Source: Plantibacter sp. ME-Dv--P-122b (GTDB lineage Bacteria; Actinomycetota; Actinomycetes; Actinomycetales; Microbacteriaceae). From it: a stretch of 64,000 nt of DNA. Both the position numbers and the translations under genes were made by a program. This document shows positions 50,487 through 60,404 of the stretch, piece after piece (position 1 is the first letter of the stretch; every line of letters starts with the position of its first letter). The stretch covers positions 1 through 64,000 of the forward strand of contig NZ_JARVSC010000003.1 in assembly GCF_030209375.1 (NCBI RefSeq). Direction: 5' to 3'. The notes beneath the pieces were generated by a model. That model was not told where the DNA came from and ran no database searches. It saw nothing but the letters and a program-made list of their open reading frames with translations.

Positions 50487-53384
50487 CTACTCCCGACCGG
50501 TGAGACTCCAGGCGTCTTCGTCAGAACCGCCCTCGACCTCAGGATAGTCCTGGAACTGGGCCTCGACCGGGTCCGCACCGTAGGGGTCGGGCTCGAGACC
50601 GCCGGCAGCGCCGACGACCGGAGGAGCTGCCGCAGCGGCAGTCGGCGCCGCCGCTGCGGGCACCGGAGCGGCGGAACCGTCGTCCTCGCCGCGCAGACGG
50701 GCCAGGACACCCGGCAGCTGCTCCGCGGTGACGCGGACGTCGCGGGCCTTCGAGCCCTCGGACGGGCCGACGATCTCTCGCGACTCCATGAGGTCCATGA
50801 GCCGGCCGGCCTTCGCGAACCCGACCCGGAGCTTCCGCTGCAGCATCGAGGTCGATCCGAACTGCGTCGACACCACGAGCTCCGCTGCGGCGAGCAGGAG
50901 TTCGAGGTCGTCGCCGATGTCCGCGTCGATCTCCTTGCGCTCAGCGACGGCCTGGACGTCCTTCCGGTACTCCGGCCGCGCCTGGTTCGTGACGTGTTCG
51001 ACGACCCGCTGGATCTCGTTCTCGCCGACCCATGCACCCTGCACGCGGATCGACTTGTTCGCGCCCATCGGCAGGAACAGGGCGTCGCCCTGACCGATGA
51101 GCTTGTCGGCGCCCGGCTGGTCGAGGATGACCCGCGAGTCGGTGACGCTCGTGACGGCGAAGGCGAGGCGGGAGGGCACGTTCGCCTTGATGAGGCCGGT
51201 GACGACGTCGACCGACGGACGCTGCGTCGCGAGGACGAGGTGGATACCGGACGCACGGGCCAGCTGCGTGATGCGGACGATGGAGTCCTCGACGTCGCGG
51301 GGGGCGACCATCATGAGGTCGGCGAGCTCGTCGACGACGACCAACAGGTAGGGGTAGGGCTTCAGGACGCGTTCGCTGCCCGCGGGGAGGACGATCTCGT
51401 TGGCCACGACGGCCTTGTTGAAGTCGTCGATGTGCCGGTAGCCGAAGCTCGCAAGGTCGTCGTACCGCATGTCCATCTCCTTCACGACCCACTGCAGCGC
51501 TTCCGCCGCCTTCTTCGGGTTCGTGATGATGGGCGTGATGAGGTGCGGGACACCCGCGTACGGCGCGAGCTCGACGCGCTTGGGGTCGATGAGGACCATG
51601 CGCACCTCGCTCGGCTTGGCGCGCATGAGCAGCGAGGTGATCATCGAGTTGACGAAGACCGACTTGCCGGAGCCGGTCGACCCGGCGACCAGGAGGTGCG
51701 GCATCTTCGCGAGGTTGGCGACGACGTACCCGCCGCCGACGTCCTTGCCGACGCCGATCGTCATCGGGTGGTTGCTGTTCGTGGCCGCCGTCGAGCGGAG
51801 GATGTCGCCGAGGGTGACGATCTCGCGGTCGGTGTTCGGGATCTCGATACCGATGGCGCTCTTCCCCGGGATGGGCGAGAGGATGCGCACCTCGTTGGAC
51901 GCCACGGCGTAGGAGAGGTTCTTGCTGAGCGCCGTCACCCGCTCGACCTTGACGCCTGGGCCGAGCTCGATCTCGTACTGCGTCACGGTCGGGCCGCGGG
52001 AGAACCCCGTGACCTTCGCGTCGACGCCGAACTGGTCGAGGACGCTGGTGATCGCGGCGACCGCTTCGTCGTTGGCCGCGCTGTGGGTCTTCGCGGGCTC
52101 CCCCGCCGCAAGTGTTCCTGCGGACGGCAGACGGTACGGCGTGTCGTCCTGGCCCTGCTGCGCCATCGGGCGCGCCGAGAAGTCGATCTGGTCGGGTGCG
52201 CCGAGGAGCGCCGGGTCGAGGTCTTCGATGACCTCGGTCGCGCCGGGGATGCTGTCGTCGTGCAGGCCCGTCTGCGGCTTGATCTCGCCCGTGTTGAAGC
52301 GCTTGACGGCGCTCTCCGCCGCTTCGAGGTCGCCGAGGAGCTCGGAGCCGAAGGCGTCGTGCACCGGCGCGGCCTTCGGTGACGCGGCTGGCACGGCCAC
52401 CGGTTCGAGCGGCGAGTCGAACCCGCCGGACGGCTTCTCGAGGCCGAGGAGCTCGGTCATGTTGTCGCCCATGAGCGGGTCCTCGAACGTCGGGTCGTCC
52501 TCGCGACGGCTCGTGTTGCGTCGCCACCACGGCAGGGCCGCCGGCTCGTCCGGCTCCTCGTCGAGGTCGTCGAGTCGCTTCGTCCTCGCGCCCTTCGGCT
52601 CTGCGGTCTCTCCTTCAGGCGCCTCCGGCTGCTCGCCGAACATCCAGGTGGAGAACTGTCGCACGCGGGCACCGACGCGGTTCGGGGGCGTCTTGGTCAC
52701 GATGAAGAGGCTGAGGAGGATCAGGAGCGAGATGAGGACGGTCGCGCCGATCGGGGTGATGATCGCCGCGAGCGGGGCGCCGAGGATCCACCCGAGGAGA
52801 CCCCCGGCCTGCGCCAGCGCGGGCAGGCCCTGACTCGGGTTCGGCTGACCGCCGTGGATGTGGCAGAGCGCCGAGATGCTGATCAGCAGCAGACCGAGGC
52901 CGATGCTGATGCGGCCGTTGTCGTCGACCGAGGCCGGGTGCCGGAACAGCCAGACAGCGAACACGATCATGATGACCGGGAGCACGAAGGCGAGTCGGCC
53001 GAAGAGGCCGCCGAACGACCAGGCGTCGAAGGTCTGGGCGACCGGGTCGGCCGCGCCGAACCACTCGACGACGGCACCGACGACGGCCAGCAGGAAGAGC
53101 AGGAAGGGGAAGCCGTCGCGGCGGTCCTCCTTCGCGATGCGCTCGGGACCGAGGGCGCGGACCGCGCCACCGACGCCGTGCGCGAGACCGAGCCACATGG
53201 AGGTCAGCACACTGCGCTGCTCCTCGGCCGCCGGATAGGCGACGGTCTTCTGCTGCTTCGTCGTCGACGCACCCGACTTGGGGCCGGGCTTGGTGTTCGT
53301 CTTCGTGCTCGTGGTGCGCGACGAAGCGCCACTCGGCGAGGAAGCGCTGCGCGAACGGCTGGTCGAGTTGGAACGTGCGGCCAT
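50487..53384 (-). CDS. ftsK: DNA translocase FtsK/SpoIIIE
   Basis: 965 residues. Basic Ser/Thr-rich N-terminus (1-50), four membrane helices (about 90-245), a linker, then the motor with Walker A GSTGSGKS and Walker [15 protein letters not shown]-terminal gamma winged-helix domain follows ([20 protein letters not shown]), then an Ala/Pro tail. It moves chromosome termini at septation. A TACCGT -10 six bases before the ATG supports this start over a longer frame to 53741. Confidence 0.96.
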   Translation of the reverse strand: MAARSNSTSRSRSASSPSGASSRTTSTKTNTKPGPKSGASTTKQQKTVAYPAAEEQRSVLTSMWLGLAHGVGGAVRALGPERIAKEDRRDGFPFLLFLLAVVGAVVEWFGAADPVAQTFDAWSFGGLFGRLAFVLPVIMIVFAVWLFRHPASVDDNGRISIGLGLLLISISALCHIHGGQPNPSQGLPALAQAGGLLGWILGAPLAAIITPIGATVLISLLILLSLFIVTKTPPNRVGARVRQFSTWMFGEQPEAPEGETAEPKGARTKRLDDLDEEPDEPAALPWWRRNTSRREDDPTFEDPLMGDNMTELLGLEKPSGGFDSPLEPVAVPAASPKAAPVHDAFGSELLGDLEAAESAVKRFNTGEIKPQTGLHDDSIPGATEVIEDLDPALLGAPDQIDFSARPMAQQGQDDTPYRLPSAGTLAAGEPAKTHSAANDEAVAAITSVLDQFGVDAKVTGFSRGPTVTQYEIELGPGVKVERVTALSKNLSYAVASNEVRILSPIPGKSAIGIEIPNTDREIVTLGDILRSTAATNSNHPMTIGVGKDVGGGYVVANLAKMPHLLVAGSTGSGKSVFVNSMITSLLMRAKPSEVRMVLIDPKRVELAPYAGVPHLITPIITNPKKAAEALQWVVKEMDMRYDDLASFGYRHIDDFNKAVVANEIVLPAGSERVLKPYPYLLVVVDELADLMMVAPRDVEDSIVRITQLARASGIHLVLATQRPSVDVVTGLIKANVPSRLAFAVTSVTDSRVILDQPGADKLIGQGDALFLPMGANKSIRVQGAWVGENEIQRVVEHVTNQARPEYRKDVQAVAERKEIDADIGDDLELLLAAAELVVSTQFGSTSMLQRKLRVGFAKAGRLMDLMESREIVGPSEGSKARDVRVTAEQLPGVLARLRGEDDGSAAPVPAAAAPTAAAAAPPVVGAAGGLEPDPYGADPVEAQFQDYPEVEGGSDEDAWSLTGRE

Positions 53385-53390
53385 GCGTTC

Positions 53391-53396
53391 ACGGTA
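53391..53396 (-). promoter_or_regulatory. -10 element of ftsK-pgsA-cinA
   Basis: TACCGT on the minus strand, six bases before the ftsK ATG. Confidence 0.45.
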
Positions 53397-53461
53397 CTCG
53401 TCGCCACCGACGCAGCCCGGCAAGCTGGCGGGGTGTCCACGATCCGCGCTCCGCCGGGCGG

Positions 53462-53953
53462 TCAGCGCAGATTCAGGACCATCGTGTCGCGGGTCCCCAG
53501 CCGGTCCACGATCGCGAACCCCTCGGTGCGGTACAGGGAGACGGCGTGGTTCGCCCGCTCCACGCTCAGGCTGATGCGCTGGTACCCGGCTGCTCTCGCG
53601 AGCTGCACGGTCGCACGGAGCAGCTGCCGTCCGACGCCCTGGGCGCGGTGGATCGGGCTGACCCCGAGGATGAGTTCGGGGACCCCGCCCGCCACGTACC
53701 CGAACCCGGGTGCATCGGAGGGGAAGAGTCGATACCAGCACGCTCCCACGGGCGCACCGTCCGGCCCGACGGCGACGACCCCGGCGTCGCCGGGACGACG
53801 CCAGCCGTGCACGTATCGGGTGTGCTGCGCATCGGCGAGGACGGCCGACCGGGGACGGGGCGCGACAGCGTTCCAGTTCGCCGCCTCGACCATCATGTCG
53901 GTGAGGACGCGCACATCAGCCACCGCGGCTTCGCGGATCGAGTAGACCGCCAT
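53462..53953 (-). CDS. GNAT-family N-acetyltransferase
   Basis: 163 residues. The acetyl-CoA loop is [15 protein letters not shown] (about 109-123), preceded by the strand PELILGVSP. Substrate unknown. The ATG at 53953 was chosen because a TACCAT -10 lies six bases before it; an earlier in-frame GTG at 53971 would be upstream of the expected transcript start. Confidence 0.85.
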   Translation of the reverse strand: MAVYSIREAAVADVRVLTDMMVEAANWNAVAPRPRSAVLADAQHTRYVHGWRRPGDAGVVAVGPDGAPVGACWYRLFPSDAPGFGYVAGGVPELILGVSPIHRAQGVGRQLLRATVQLARAAGYQRISLSVERANHAVSLYRTEGFAIVDRLGTRDTMVLNLR

Positions 53954-53959
53954 GGACGG

Positions 53960-53965
53960 ATGGTA
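53960..53965 (-). promoter_or_regulatory. -10 element of the acetyltransferase gene
   Basis: TACCAT on the minus strand, six bases before the ATG at 53953. Confidence 0.45.
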
Positions 53966-54011
53966 CGCCACCGGTGTTTCGAGCAGATGACGCGTGAGCC
54001 GTCGCCGGCGC

Positions 54012-55250
54012 TCAATACCGGATCGCGTCGATCACCTTCACGCGCACGGCGACGAGCGCCGGGAGGAGCCCGGCGATCGCACCGACGGCCGTGGCGCTGA
54101 CCAGCCCGAGGACCGCGGCCTCGATCGGGAACGGCGGGAAGTCCGTCACGAGTCCTTGACCGATGAACTGCTCGACGATCGGACTCTTCACGACGGCGAC
54201 GGCGAGCATGACGCCGATGACCCCGGCGACGAAGGTGGCGACGACGCTCTCCATCATCACGGCGAAGAACACCCTCGGCGCGGTGGCACCGAAACTGCGC
54301 CGGATCCCGATCTCGCGGATGCGCTGGCGGACGGTGACGAGCGAGAGGTTGATGAGCCCGAGCGCCCCGAGCAGGAGGATGAGTCCGGCGACCGCGCCGA
54401 CCACGAGTTTCAGCGAGAGGAGCGGGTCCTCCCCCGTCTGGCCGAAGTCGTTGCGGAACACGTCGACGCTGTACGCGTCACCGAGTTCGGCACGCAGGTC
54501 GGACTGGATCCGCTGGGTGAAGGCCTCGGCGTCCGCGTTCGGAACCCAGAACTCGAACTGCGGGAGCTGACCGGGCTGGCCCATGCCCTCCTCGGCGCCA
54601 GGCACCGGACCGATGAGCGCCGTCCCCGCGGGCAGGATCGACAGCTGCGGTTCGGTGTCCCACTCGTTGCTCGCGTACACCCCGACGATCACGGCCGTGA
54701 CCGGGTGCTCGCCGTGGACCGTGACCGTGGGGTGCGTCTCGATGGGTGGTGACCCGAGGCGCTGCCAGAACGCCGGGTTCACGACGATCGCGGGTGCGAG
54801 GCGGTCGCCGTCGTCCTCCTGGAACCAGGCGCCCTCGTCCAGTCTGATGCGGTGCATCTCGCCGTACGGGACGTCGACGACGGTGGACTGCACCGGTACC
54901 GTCCCGTCGGCGAACTGCACGTTCAACTGGGTGCCGCCGGATTGCGAGACGTACCCGATGCCGTACCGCTCGGCGAGGTCGTGCACCGCCGTGATGTAGG
55001 TCTCCGGGTCGGGTTGCTCCGTTCCGGTGCCGTAGGCCGACGCCATGAGCGTGGCGGGCCGACCACCGTATCGCTCCTGTGACTCGGTCTGGGCCTGCGC
55101 CGCGAGCGACGACATGCCGACCATGCTCGTGAGGGCGCACACGGCGACGCCGACGCCGATGAGCGAGAGGATGACCCGGCCACGATGGATCCGCAGCTCC
55201 TGGGCGGCCTCGACGACCGCTCCGACGATCGAGGTCAGGATCCTAGACAT
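54012..55250 (-). CDS. MacB-type ABC transporter permease
   Basis: 412 residues. One N-terminal helix (about 23-45), a large extracytoplasmic MacB periplasmic-core domain (about 50-275), then three C-terminal FtsX-type helices (about 285-305, 338-360, 380-405). Such permeases transmit force rather than form a channel. It overlaps the ATPase gene by eight bases. Third gene of an adaptor-ATPase-permease operon. Confidence 0.9.
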   Translation of the reverse strand: MSRILTSIVGAVVEAAQELRIHRGRVILSLIGVGVAVCALTSMVGMSSLAAQAQTESQERYGGRPATLMASAYGTGTEQPDPETYITAVHDLAERYGIGYVSQSGGTQLNVQFADGTVPVQSTVVDVPYGEMHRIRLDEGAWFQEDDGDRLAPAIVVNPAFWQRLGSPPIETHPTVTVHGEHPVTAVIVGVYASNEWDTEPQLSILPAGTALIGPVPGAEEGMGQPGQLPQFEFWVPNADAEAFTQRIQSDLRAELGDAYSVDVFRNDFGQTGEDPLLSLKLVVGAVAGLILLLGALGLINLSLVTVRQRIREIGIRRSFGATAPRVFFAVMMESVVATFVAGVIGVMLAVAVVKSPIVEQFIGQGLVTDFPPFPIEAAVLGLVSATAVGAIAGLLPALVAVRVKVIDAIRY

Positions 55251-55947
55251 CCGCAGCCTCCAGTTCGTGGTCGGGGGTGAGCACGCCGTGGTCGAGACGG
55301 TGGTGGGTCGTCGCGAGTCGGGCGATCGCCCGGTCGTGGGTGATCGTCACGAGGGCGGCACCCGTGGAGGTCGCCACCTCGTCGAGCAGGGACATGACGG
55401 AGGTGCCGGTCTCGACGTCGAGCGCGCCGGTCGGCTCGTCCGCGAGGATGAGCCGTGGCCCGCGGACCAACGAACGAGCGATGGCGACGCGCTGCTGCTC
55501 GCCGCCGGACAGTTTCGTGGGCATCGCGTCGAGGCGGTCACCGAGTCCGACGCGTTCGAGCATCGCGGCGGCGATCTCCCGGCGACGCCAGAACGAGCGT
55601 CCGCTCGCATAGAGGAGCGGCGTCGTGACGTTCTCGAGCGCGGTCCGGCCCGGTAGGAGGTTGAACTGCTGGAAGACGAAGCCGATCTGAGCGCCGCGCA
55701 GGCGGTCGCGCGCACCGGACCCGAGGCGTTCCGCCGGCCGTCCGTCGAAGACGAGCGACCCGGAGGTCGGTTTGTCGAGCAGGCCGAGGAGGTTCAGGAG
55801 CGTCGACTTGCCCGAACCCGATCGACCGACGATGGACACGCGATCGCCCTCATGCACCTCCAGGTCGACGCCGTCGAGGATCGTCAGCGGCGGCGCATCG
55901 GGGATCTGGACGACGCGGGTGACCCCGCGGAGTTCGAGGAGCGTCAC
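55243..55947 (-). CDS. MacB/LolD-type ABC transporter ATPase
   Basis: 234 residues. Walker A GRSGSGKST, Q-loop FVFQQFNLLP, signature LSGGEQQRV, Walker B LILADEPTGALD and switch His TITHD. The GTG start overlaps the adaptor stop (GTGA). Partner of the permease downstream. Confidence 0.93.
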   Translation of the reverse strand: MTLLELRGVTRVVQIPDAPPLTILDGVDLEVHEGDRVSIVGRSGSGKSTLLNLLGLLDKPTSGSLVFDGRPAERLGSGARDRLRGAQIGFVFQQFNLLPGRTALENVTTPLLYASGRSFWRRREIAAAMLERVGLGDRLDAMPTKLSGGEQQRVAIARSLVRGPRLILADEPTGALDVETGTSVMSLLDEVATSTGAALVTITHDRAIARLATTHHRLDHGVLTPDHELEAADV

Positions 55948-56936
55948 CCGACCGACCCGTCGCAAGCCATGCTGCCGTCGGGCAGCGTGGTGCACCCCTC
56001 GGGGGCAGGTGCAACGGCTCCAGGGACGAACTGGAGCACCGAGTCACCTTCGGCGACACCGTCGACGATCTGCACCTGCTGCCCGTCGTTCAGTCCGAGC
56101 GTGACCGGCCGTTCCTCCTGCGCACCGTCGGCGCCGACGACCCAGACGGTCCCGGTCCCGGCCGACCCCTTGACCGCGGTCGTCGGGAGCACGAGGACGT
56201 TCTCGGCGACGCCGCCCGCGAGTTCGATCGTCGCGGCGAGTCCGGCGAAGACCCGGACGTCACCGGGCACCGCGCAGGTGACGGAGGTTCCGCCGGCACC
56301 GGGTGTCTGCCCGGATCCACCGCCCGTCGCCGGCTCCTCCTCGTCGCCACCGCTCGACGGCGTCGTGACGCGGACCGCCGGACAGACGAACGGGGCCGGG
56401 CCGCCGTTGATGGTGACCGTCGCCTCGCCGGGGATGGTGAGCAGACGGTACTGCTTGTCGGCGCTCAACGCCCCGGTGATGGAGAACGTGGCCGGCGACA
56501 CCTGCGCCACCGCGTCGCCGATCTGGACGGACTGTCCGTGGATGAGCTTGACGTTGCCGAGGGTGCCCGCGACCGGTGCGGTCACCTGCACGTACCGCTC
56601 CTTGCCCTCCTCGTCGATCGTCTTGACGTCGAGGATGGGGTCACCCTCCGCGAGGACGGCCCCCTTGGCGGCGAACACCTCGTCGACGGTGCCTGCGACG
56701 GTCGACTTCGCTGTACTGGCCGGGTCGGCCACGACCTGGCCCTCCACCGAGACGGTGTTGACCACGGTGCCGAGCGCCGCCTGGACCTGCGGTTCGACGA
56801 GGCTCCCGGTCGGCTGCGTCGGTCCTTCCTCCTGCGGCGCGTCCGGGAAGAACGCGACCTTCACGAGCGCCACCGCGATCACGGCGAAGACGAGCAGTTT
56901 CAGAATGGGGAACACCCAGGTGCGGACAATGCCCAC
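55944..56936 (-). CDS. Membrane-fusion (HlyD/MacA-like) adaptor protein
   Basis: 330 residues from a GTG with GGAGG six bases upstream. One N-terminal membrane helix (about 5-26), then a lipoyl-like half (VNTVSVEGQVV, VTAPVAGTLGNVKLIHGQSV) and a beta-barrel/membrane-proximal half (NVLVLPTTAVKG, GAQEERPVTLGLNDGQQVQI). The long coiled-coil hairpin of Gram-negative MacA is missing, as expected without an outer membrane. The gly/acidic insert GGDEEEPATGGG is unusual. First gene of the exporter. Confidence 0.88.
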   Translation of the reverse strand: MGIVRTWVFPILKLLVFAVIAVALVKVAFFPDAPQEEGPTQPTGSLVEPQVQAALGTVVNTVSVEGQVVADPASTAKSTVAGTVDEVFAAKGAVLAEGDPILDVKTIDEEGKERYVQVTAPVAGTLGNVKLIHGQSVQIGDAVAQVSPATFSITGALSADKQYRLLTIPGEATVTINGGPAPFVCPAVRVTTPSSGGDEEEPATGGGSGQTPGAGGTSVTCAVPGDVRVFAGLAATIELAGGVAENVLVLPTTAVKGSAGTGTVWVVGADGAQEERPVTLGLNDGQQVQIVDGVAEGDSVLQFVPGAVAPAPEGCTTLPDGSMACDGSVG

Positions 56937-57004
56937 GCCGACCTCCGGAATCCACCGCAGTCGGAGTGACGAGCGGCCATAGGAGATTCCAAGGTAGCAA
57001 CGCC

Positions 57005-57050
57005 GAAGGCGGCCGGACATCACCCTCGCGGATGATGTTCGACCGCCTTC
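57005..57050. terminator. Large hairpin terminator after dapA-rnj
   Basis: Arms 57005-57025 and 57030-57050 form a 21-pair stem with a 4-base loop. On the minus strand two pairs are G-U and one is a mismatch. It lies 34 bases past the rnj stop and would separate rnj from the exporter operon. Confidence 0.75.
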
Positions 57051-57083
57051 TGGCGGGTGGATCCGAGCGGACCCGACCGGTGA

Positions 57084-58760
57084 TCAGGCCTCGATGACGA
57101 GCGGCACGATCATCGGGCGGCGACGGAAGGACGTGTTGACCCAGCGGCCGACGGTCCGACGGATCACCTGCGACAGCGCGTGCGTGTCACGGACGCCGTT
57201 CTCCGCCGCCTCGGCGAGTGCCTTGGCGACCTTCGGCTTGATGTCGGCGAAGACCTTGTCGTCCTCGGCGAAGCCCTTCGCGTGCACCTCGGGGCCGGAG
57301 ATGATGTGCCCGGTCTTCGAGTCGACGACGACGATGACCGAGATGAAGCCCTCTTCCGCCAGGATGCGACGGTCCTTGAGGTCGGCGTCGGTGATCTCAC
57401 CGACGGTCGAGCCGTCGACGTAGACGAGCCCGACGTCGAGCTGCCCGACGACCTTCGCGACGCCGTCCTTCAGGTCGATGACGATGCCGTCCTCGCCGAT
57501 GAAGGTGTTCTGCGCCGGGACGCCGCTGTCGATCGCGAGTTTCTGGTTCGCGACGAGGTGACGGTACTCACCGTGGACCGGCAGCACGTTCTTCGGCTGG
57601 AGGATGTTGTAGCAGTAGAGCAGCTCGCCGGCGGCCGCGTGCCCGGAGACGTGGACCTTCGCGTTGCCCTTGTGGACGACGGTGGCGCCGAGCTTCGTCA
57701 AGCCGTCGATGACGCGGTAGACCGCGTTCTCGTTGCCCGGGATGAGGCTCGAGGCGAGGATGACGGTGTCGCCGGGGCCCGGCTCGATCGCGTGGTCGAG
57801 ATTCGCCATCCGGCTCAGGACGGCCATCGGCTCGCCCTGCGACCCGGTCGACATGTAGACGATCTTGTCCTCGGGGAGGTCCTTCGCCTTCTTGTAGTCG
57901 ATGAGCAGGCCCTCGGGGACGTTCAGGTACCCGAGGTCGGCTGCGATCCCCATGTTGCGCACCATGGAACGACCGAGGAACGCGACCCGGCGGCCGTGGG
58001 CGTGTGCCGCGTCGAGGACCTGCTGGACGCGGTGCACGTGACTCGAGAAGCTCGCGACGATGACGCGGCGCTCGGACTTCGCGATGACCTGGTCGAGGAC
58101 CGGCCCGATGGACCGCTCGAGCGGCGTGAATCCCGGGACGTCGGCGTTCGTCGAGTCGACGAGGAAGAGGTCGACGCCTTCTTCACCGAGGCGGGCGAAG
58201 GCGCGGAGGTCCGTCAGGCGGCCGTCGAGCGGCAGCTGGTCCATCTTGAAGTCACCGGTCACGAGGACGGTGCCGGCATCGGTGTCGATGAACACCGCGA
58301 GTGCGTCCGGGATCGAGTGGTTGACCGCGACGAACTCGAGGTCGAACGGCCCCAGCGCCTCGATCTGGCCCTCCTTCACCGGCAGGGTGTACGGGACGAT
58401 GCGGTGCTCCTTGAGCTTCGCCTCGATGAGCGCGAGCGTCAGGCCGGAACCGATCAGCGGGATGTCCTTGCGGAGCTTCAGGAGGTACGGCACGGCGCCG
58501 ATGTGGTCCTCGTGACCGTGCGTGAGCACGACGCCGACGATGTCGTCGAGCCGGTCCTTGATGGAGGTGAAGTCGGGCAGGATCAGGTCGACGCCCGGCT
58601 GGTGCTCTTCGGGGAAGAGCACGCCGCAGTCGACGATCAGGATCTTGCCGTCGATCTCGAAGCAGGTCATGTTCCTGCCGATCTCGCCGAGTCCTCCGAT
58701 GGGGATGACGCGGAGCGTCCCCGGTTCGAGGACTGGCGGATCGATGATGGTATTGGGCAT
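57084..58760 (-). CDS. rnj: Ribonuclease J
   Basis: 558 residues. Metallo-beta-lactamase fold with HGHEDH at 81-86 binding zinc, a beta-CASP domain (FSSHVHRVQQ, FLGRSMVRNMG) and a C-terminal domain. A 5' exonuclease and endonuclease in RNA turnover. It lies 20 bases after dapA, as in Mycobacterium. The GAGGGGGGC ribosome site precedes the ATG. Confidence 0.95.
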   Translation of the reverse strand: MPNTIIDPPVLEPGTLRVIPIGGLGEIGRNMTCFEIDGKILIVDCGVLFPEEHQPGVDLILPDFTSIKDRLDDIVGVVLTHGHEDHIGAVPYLLKLRKDIPLIGSGLTLALIEAKLKEHRIVPYTLPVKEGQIEALGPFDLEFVAVNHSIPDALAVFIDTDAGTVLVTGDFKMDQLPLDGRLTDLRAFARLGEEGVDLFLVDSTNADVPGFTPLERSIGPVLDQVIAKSERRVIVASFSSHVHRVQQVLDAAHAHGRRVAFLGRSMVRNMGIAADLGYLNVPEGLLIDYKKAKDLPEDKIVYMSTGSQGEPMAVLSRMANLDHAIEPGPGDTVILASSLIPGNENAVYRVIDGLTKLGATVVHKGNAKVHVSGHAAAGELLYCYNILQPKNVLPVHGEYRHLVANQKLAIDSGVPAQNTFIGEDGIVIDLKDGVAKVVGQLDVGLVYVDGSTVGEITDADLKDRRILAEEGFISVIVVVDSKTGHIISGPEVHAKGFAEDDKVFADIKPKVAKALAEAAENGVRDTHALSQVIRRTVGRWVNTSFRRRPMIVPLVIEA

Positions 58761-58780
58761 GTAGCCCCCCTCTGGTTTGT

Positions 58781-59758
58781 CTAGCGAGTCGTACCGGCGA
58801 CCTTGGGCAGCGCGCCACCGGCGGCGGCGTTGCGGTCTGGCCGGAAGTTGCGGAAGTCGACGCCTGGGATGTCCTTCACCAGGTCGATCTCATCCTCGAT
58901 CTGCGCGGCCTCCCACTCCTCCGGACCGACCAGCGGAAGACGTACCCGCGGGCTCTGGATCCGGCCGAGGCCGTGCAAGATGTATTTGGCGGCGACGGTG
59001 CCGGGGACGTGGGTCATGACCGCGCGCACGAGCGGCTCGAGCTGCCGGTGCGCGGCGGTCGCCGCGACGAGGTCGCCGGAGTTCACCGCGTCGACCATGT
59101 GTCGGTAGGGCGTCGGCGCGATGTTGGCCGTGACGCCGATGAGGCCGGTCCCGCCGATCGCGAGCGTCGGGAGGGCGTTGGCGTCGTCGCCGGCGAAGTA
59201 CATGAGGTCCGTCTGGTTCATGACGCGGCTCACTTCGCTGAGGTCGCCCTTGGCGTCCTTCACCGCGAGGATGTTCGGGTGCTTGGCCGCACGCAGGATC
59301 GTCTCGTACGTGATGGGGATACCGGTTCGCCCCGGGATGTCGTAGAGGATGACGGGTAGGTCCGTGGAGTCGGCGATCATGCGGAAGTGGGTCAGCACGC
59401 CGGCCTGCGTGGGCTTGTTGTAGTACGGGGTGACGATCATGTTGCCGTCGGCGCCCGCCTGTTCGCTCTTCTTCGCGAGCTCGATCGCGTGGGCGGTCTC
59501 GTTGGACCCGCCGCCGGTGATGATTTTCGCGCGGCCGCCCGCGACGGCCTTGCCGACCTCGACGAGCTTGACCTTCTCCGGGTCCGTCAGCGTGGACGTC
59601 TCACCGGTGGTGCCGGTGACGACGATGCCGTCGGCACCCGCGGTCACGACGTCGTCGATGTGTCGCTCGACGGCCTTCCAGTCGACCTCGCCGTCGGCGG
59701 TGAACGGCGTCACCAGGGCGACGAGGACTTGACCGAAGGGGTTCTCTGCACGCGACAC
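58781..59758 (-). CDS. dapA: 4-hydroxy-tetrahydrodipicolinate synthase
   Basis: 325 residues. Condenses aspartate semialdehyde with pyruvate, the first step of the diaminopimelate branch. Schiff-base Lys167 (LAVKDAKGD), Tyr139 (ILYDIPGRTG) and Thr50 (GTTGETST). GTG start with a TAGCCT -10 six bases upstream. The C-terminus is about 25 residues longer than in E. coli. Confidence 0.96.
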   Translation of the reverse strand: MSRAENPFGQVLVALVTPFTADGEVDWKAVERHIDDVVTAGADGIVVTGTTGETSTLTDPEKVKLVEVGKAVAGGRAKIITGGGSNETAHAIELAKKSEQAGADGNMIVTPYYNKPTQAGVLTHFRMIADSTDLPVILYDIPGRTGIPITYETILRAAKHPNILAVKDAKGDLSEVSRVMNQTDLMYFAGDDANALPTLAIGGTGLIGVTANIAPTPYRHMVDAVNSGDLVAATAAHRQLEPLVRAVMTHVPGTVAAKYILHGLGRIQSPRVRLPLVGPEEWEAAQIEDEIDLVKDIPGVDFRNFRPDRNAAAGGALPKVAGTTR

Positions 59759-59764
59759 CCTCTC

Positions 59765-59770
59765 AGGCTA
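59765..59770 (-). promoter_or_regulatory. -10 element of dapA-rnj
   Basis: TAGCCT on the minus strand, six bases before the GTG start. A GTGACC lies 18 bases further upstream as a fair -35. Confidence 0.55.
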
Positions 59771-59851
59771 TCGGGTTTCCCTCTTCCGGGTCACCACCCG
59801 ACGGGCGTCGGCGGGTGGCCGAAGGCACACCGCGCGGCTCCCGTCGACGGG

Positions 59852-59880
59852 GTGACCACCCAGGTCGATCCGGTTAGGCT
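59852..59880 (+). promoter_or_regulatory. Promoter of the OsmC-family gene
   Basis: -35 GTGACC (59852-59857) and -10 TAGGCT (59875-59880), 17 bases apart. The leader to the ATG is about 53 bases, so this gene is not leaderless. Confidence 0.55.
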
Positions 59881-59939
59881 GACCCCACGAACACCAGCGC
59901 CGATGCGCTCCTGCACGGCCCGACGACGGAGGTTGCACC

Positions 59940-60365
59940 ATGGCGGTAACAAGCGAAGCCACGACAGTCTGGAACGGCACGCTCTTCGAGGGATCCGGGC
60001 ACACGAGCCTCGACACCTCCGAGGCGGCCGAGTTCGCCGTCGACTGGAAGGCACGCTCCGAGGGCTCCAACACGACGACGACCCCGGAGGAACTGCTCGG
60101 GGCTGCGCACGCCTCCTGCTACTCGATGGCGTTCGCCAACGAACTCACCAGCGCCGGCTTCCCGCCGGAGCGCATCCAGGCGACCGCAGCGGTCTCCTTC
60201 ACCCCCGGCACCGGCATCACCGGCAGCCACCTGCTCGTCAGCGCGGTCGTGCCCGGCATCTCCGAGGCCGACTTCGAGCGCATCGCCACGGCGGCGAAGG
60301 ACGGCTGCCCGGTCTCGCAGGCGCTCGCCGGCATCCCGATCACCCTCGAGGCCAGCCTCGCGTAA
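59940..60365 (+). CDS. OsmC-family peroxiredoxin
   Basis: 141 residues. The redox cysteines are Cys60 (AAHASCYSMAF) and Cys123 (KDGCPVSQA). It is the OsmC rather than the Ohr subgroup by its N-terminal TVWNGTLFEGSG and length. It reduces organic hydroperoxides. Divergent from dapA and 39 bases before the epimerase gene. Confidence 0.93.
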   Translation: MAVTSEATTVWNGTLFEGSGHTSLDTSEAAEFAVDWKARSEGSNTTTTPEELLGAAHASCYSMAFANELTSAGFPPERIQATAAVSFTPGTGITGSHLLVSAVVPGISEADFERIATAAKDGCPVSQALAGIPITLEASLA

Positions 60366-60404
60366 CCACCACCGTCCAGCAGCACGACCAGGAAGGCGAC
60401 GCGC

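Noticed and set aside
57180-58784. 534-codon frame opposite rnj
   Set aside because: Low-complexity acidic and basic runs typical of antisense translation; rnj has all catalytic residues.
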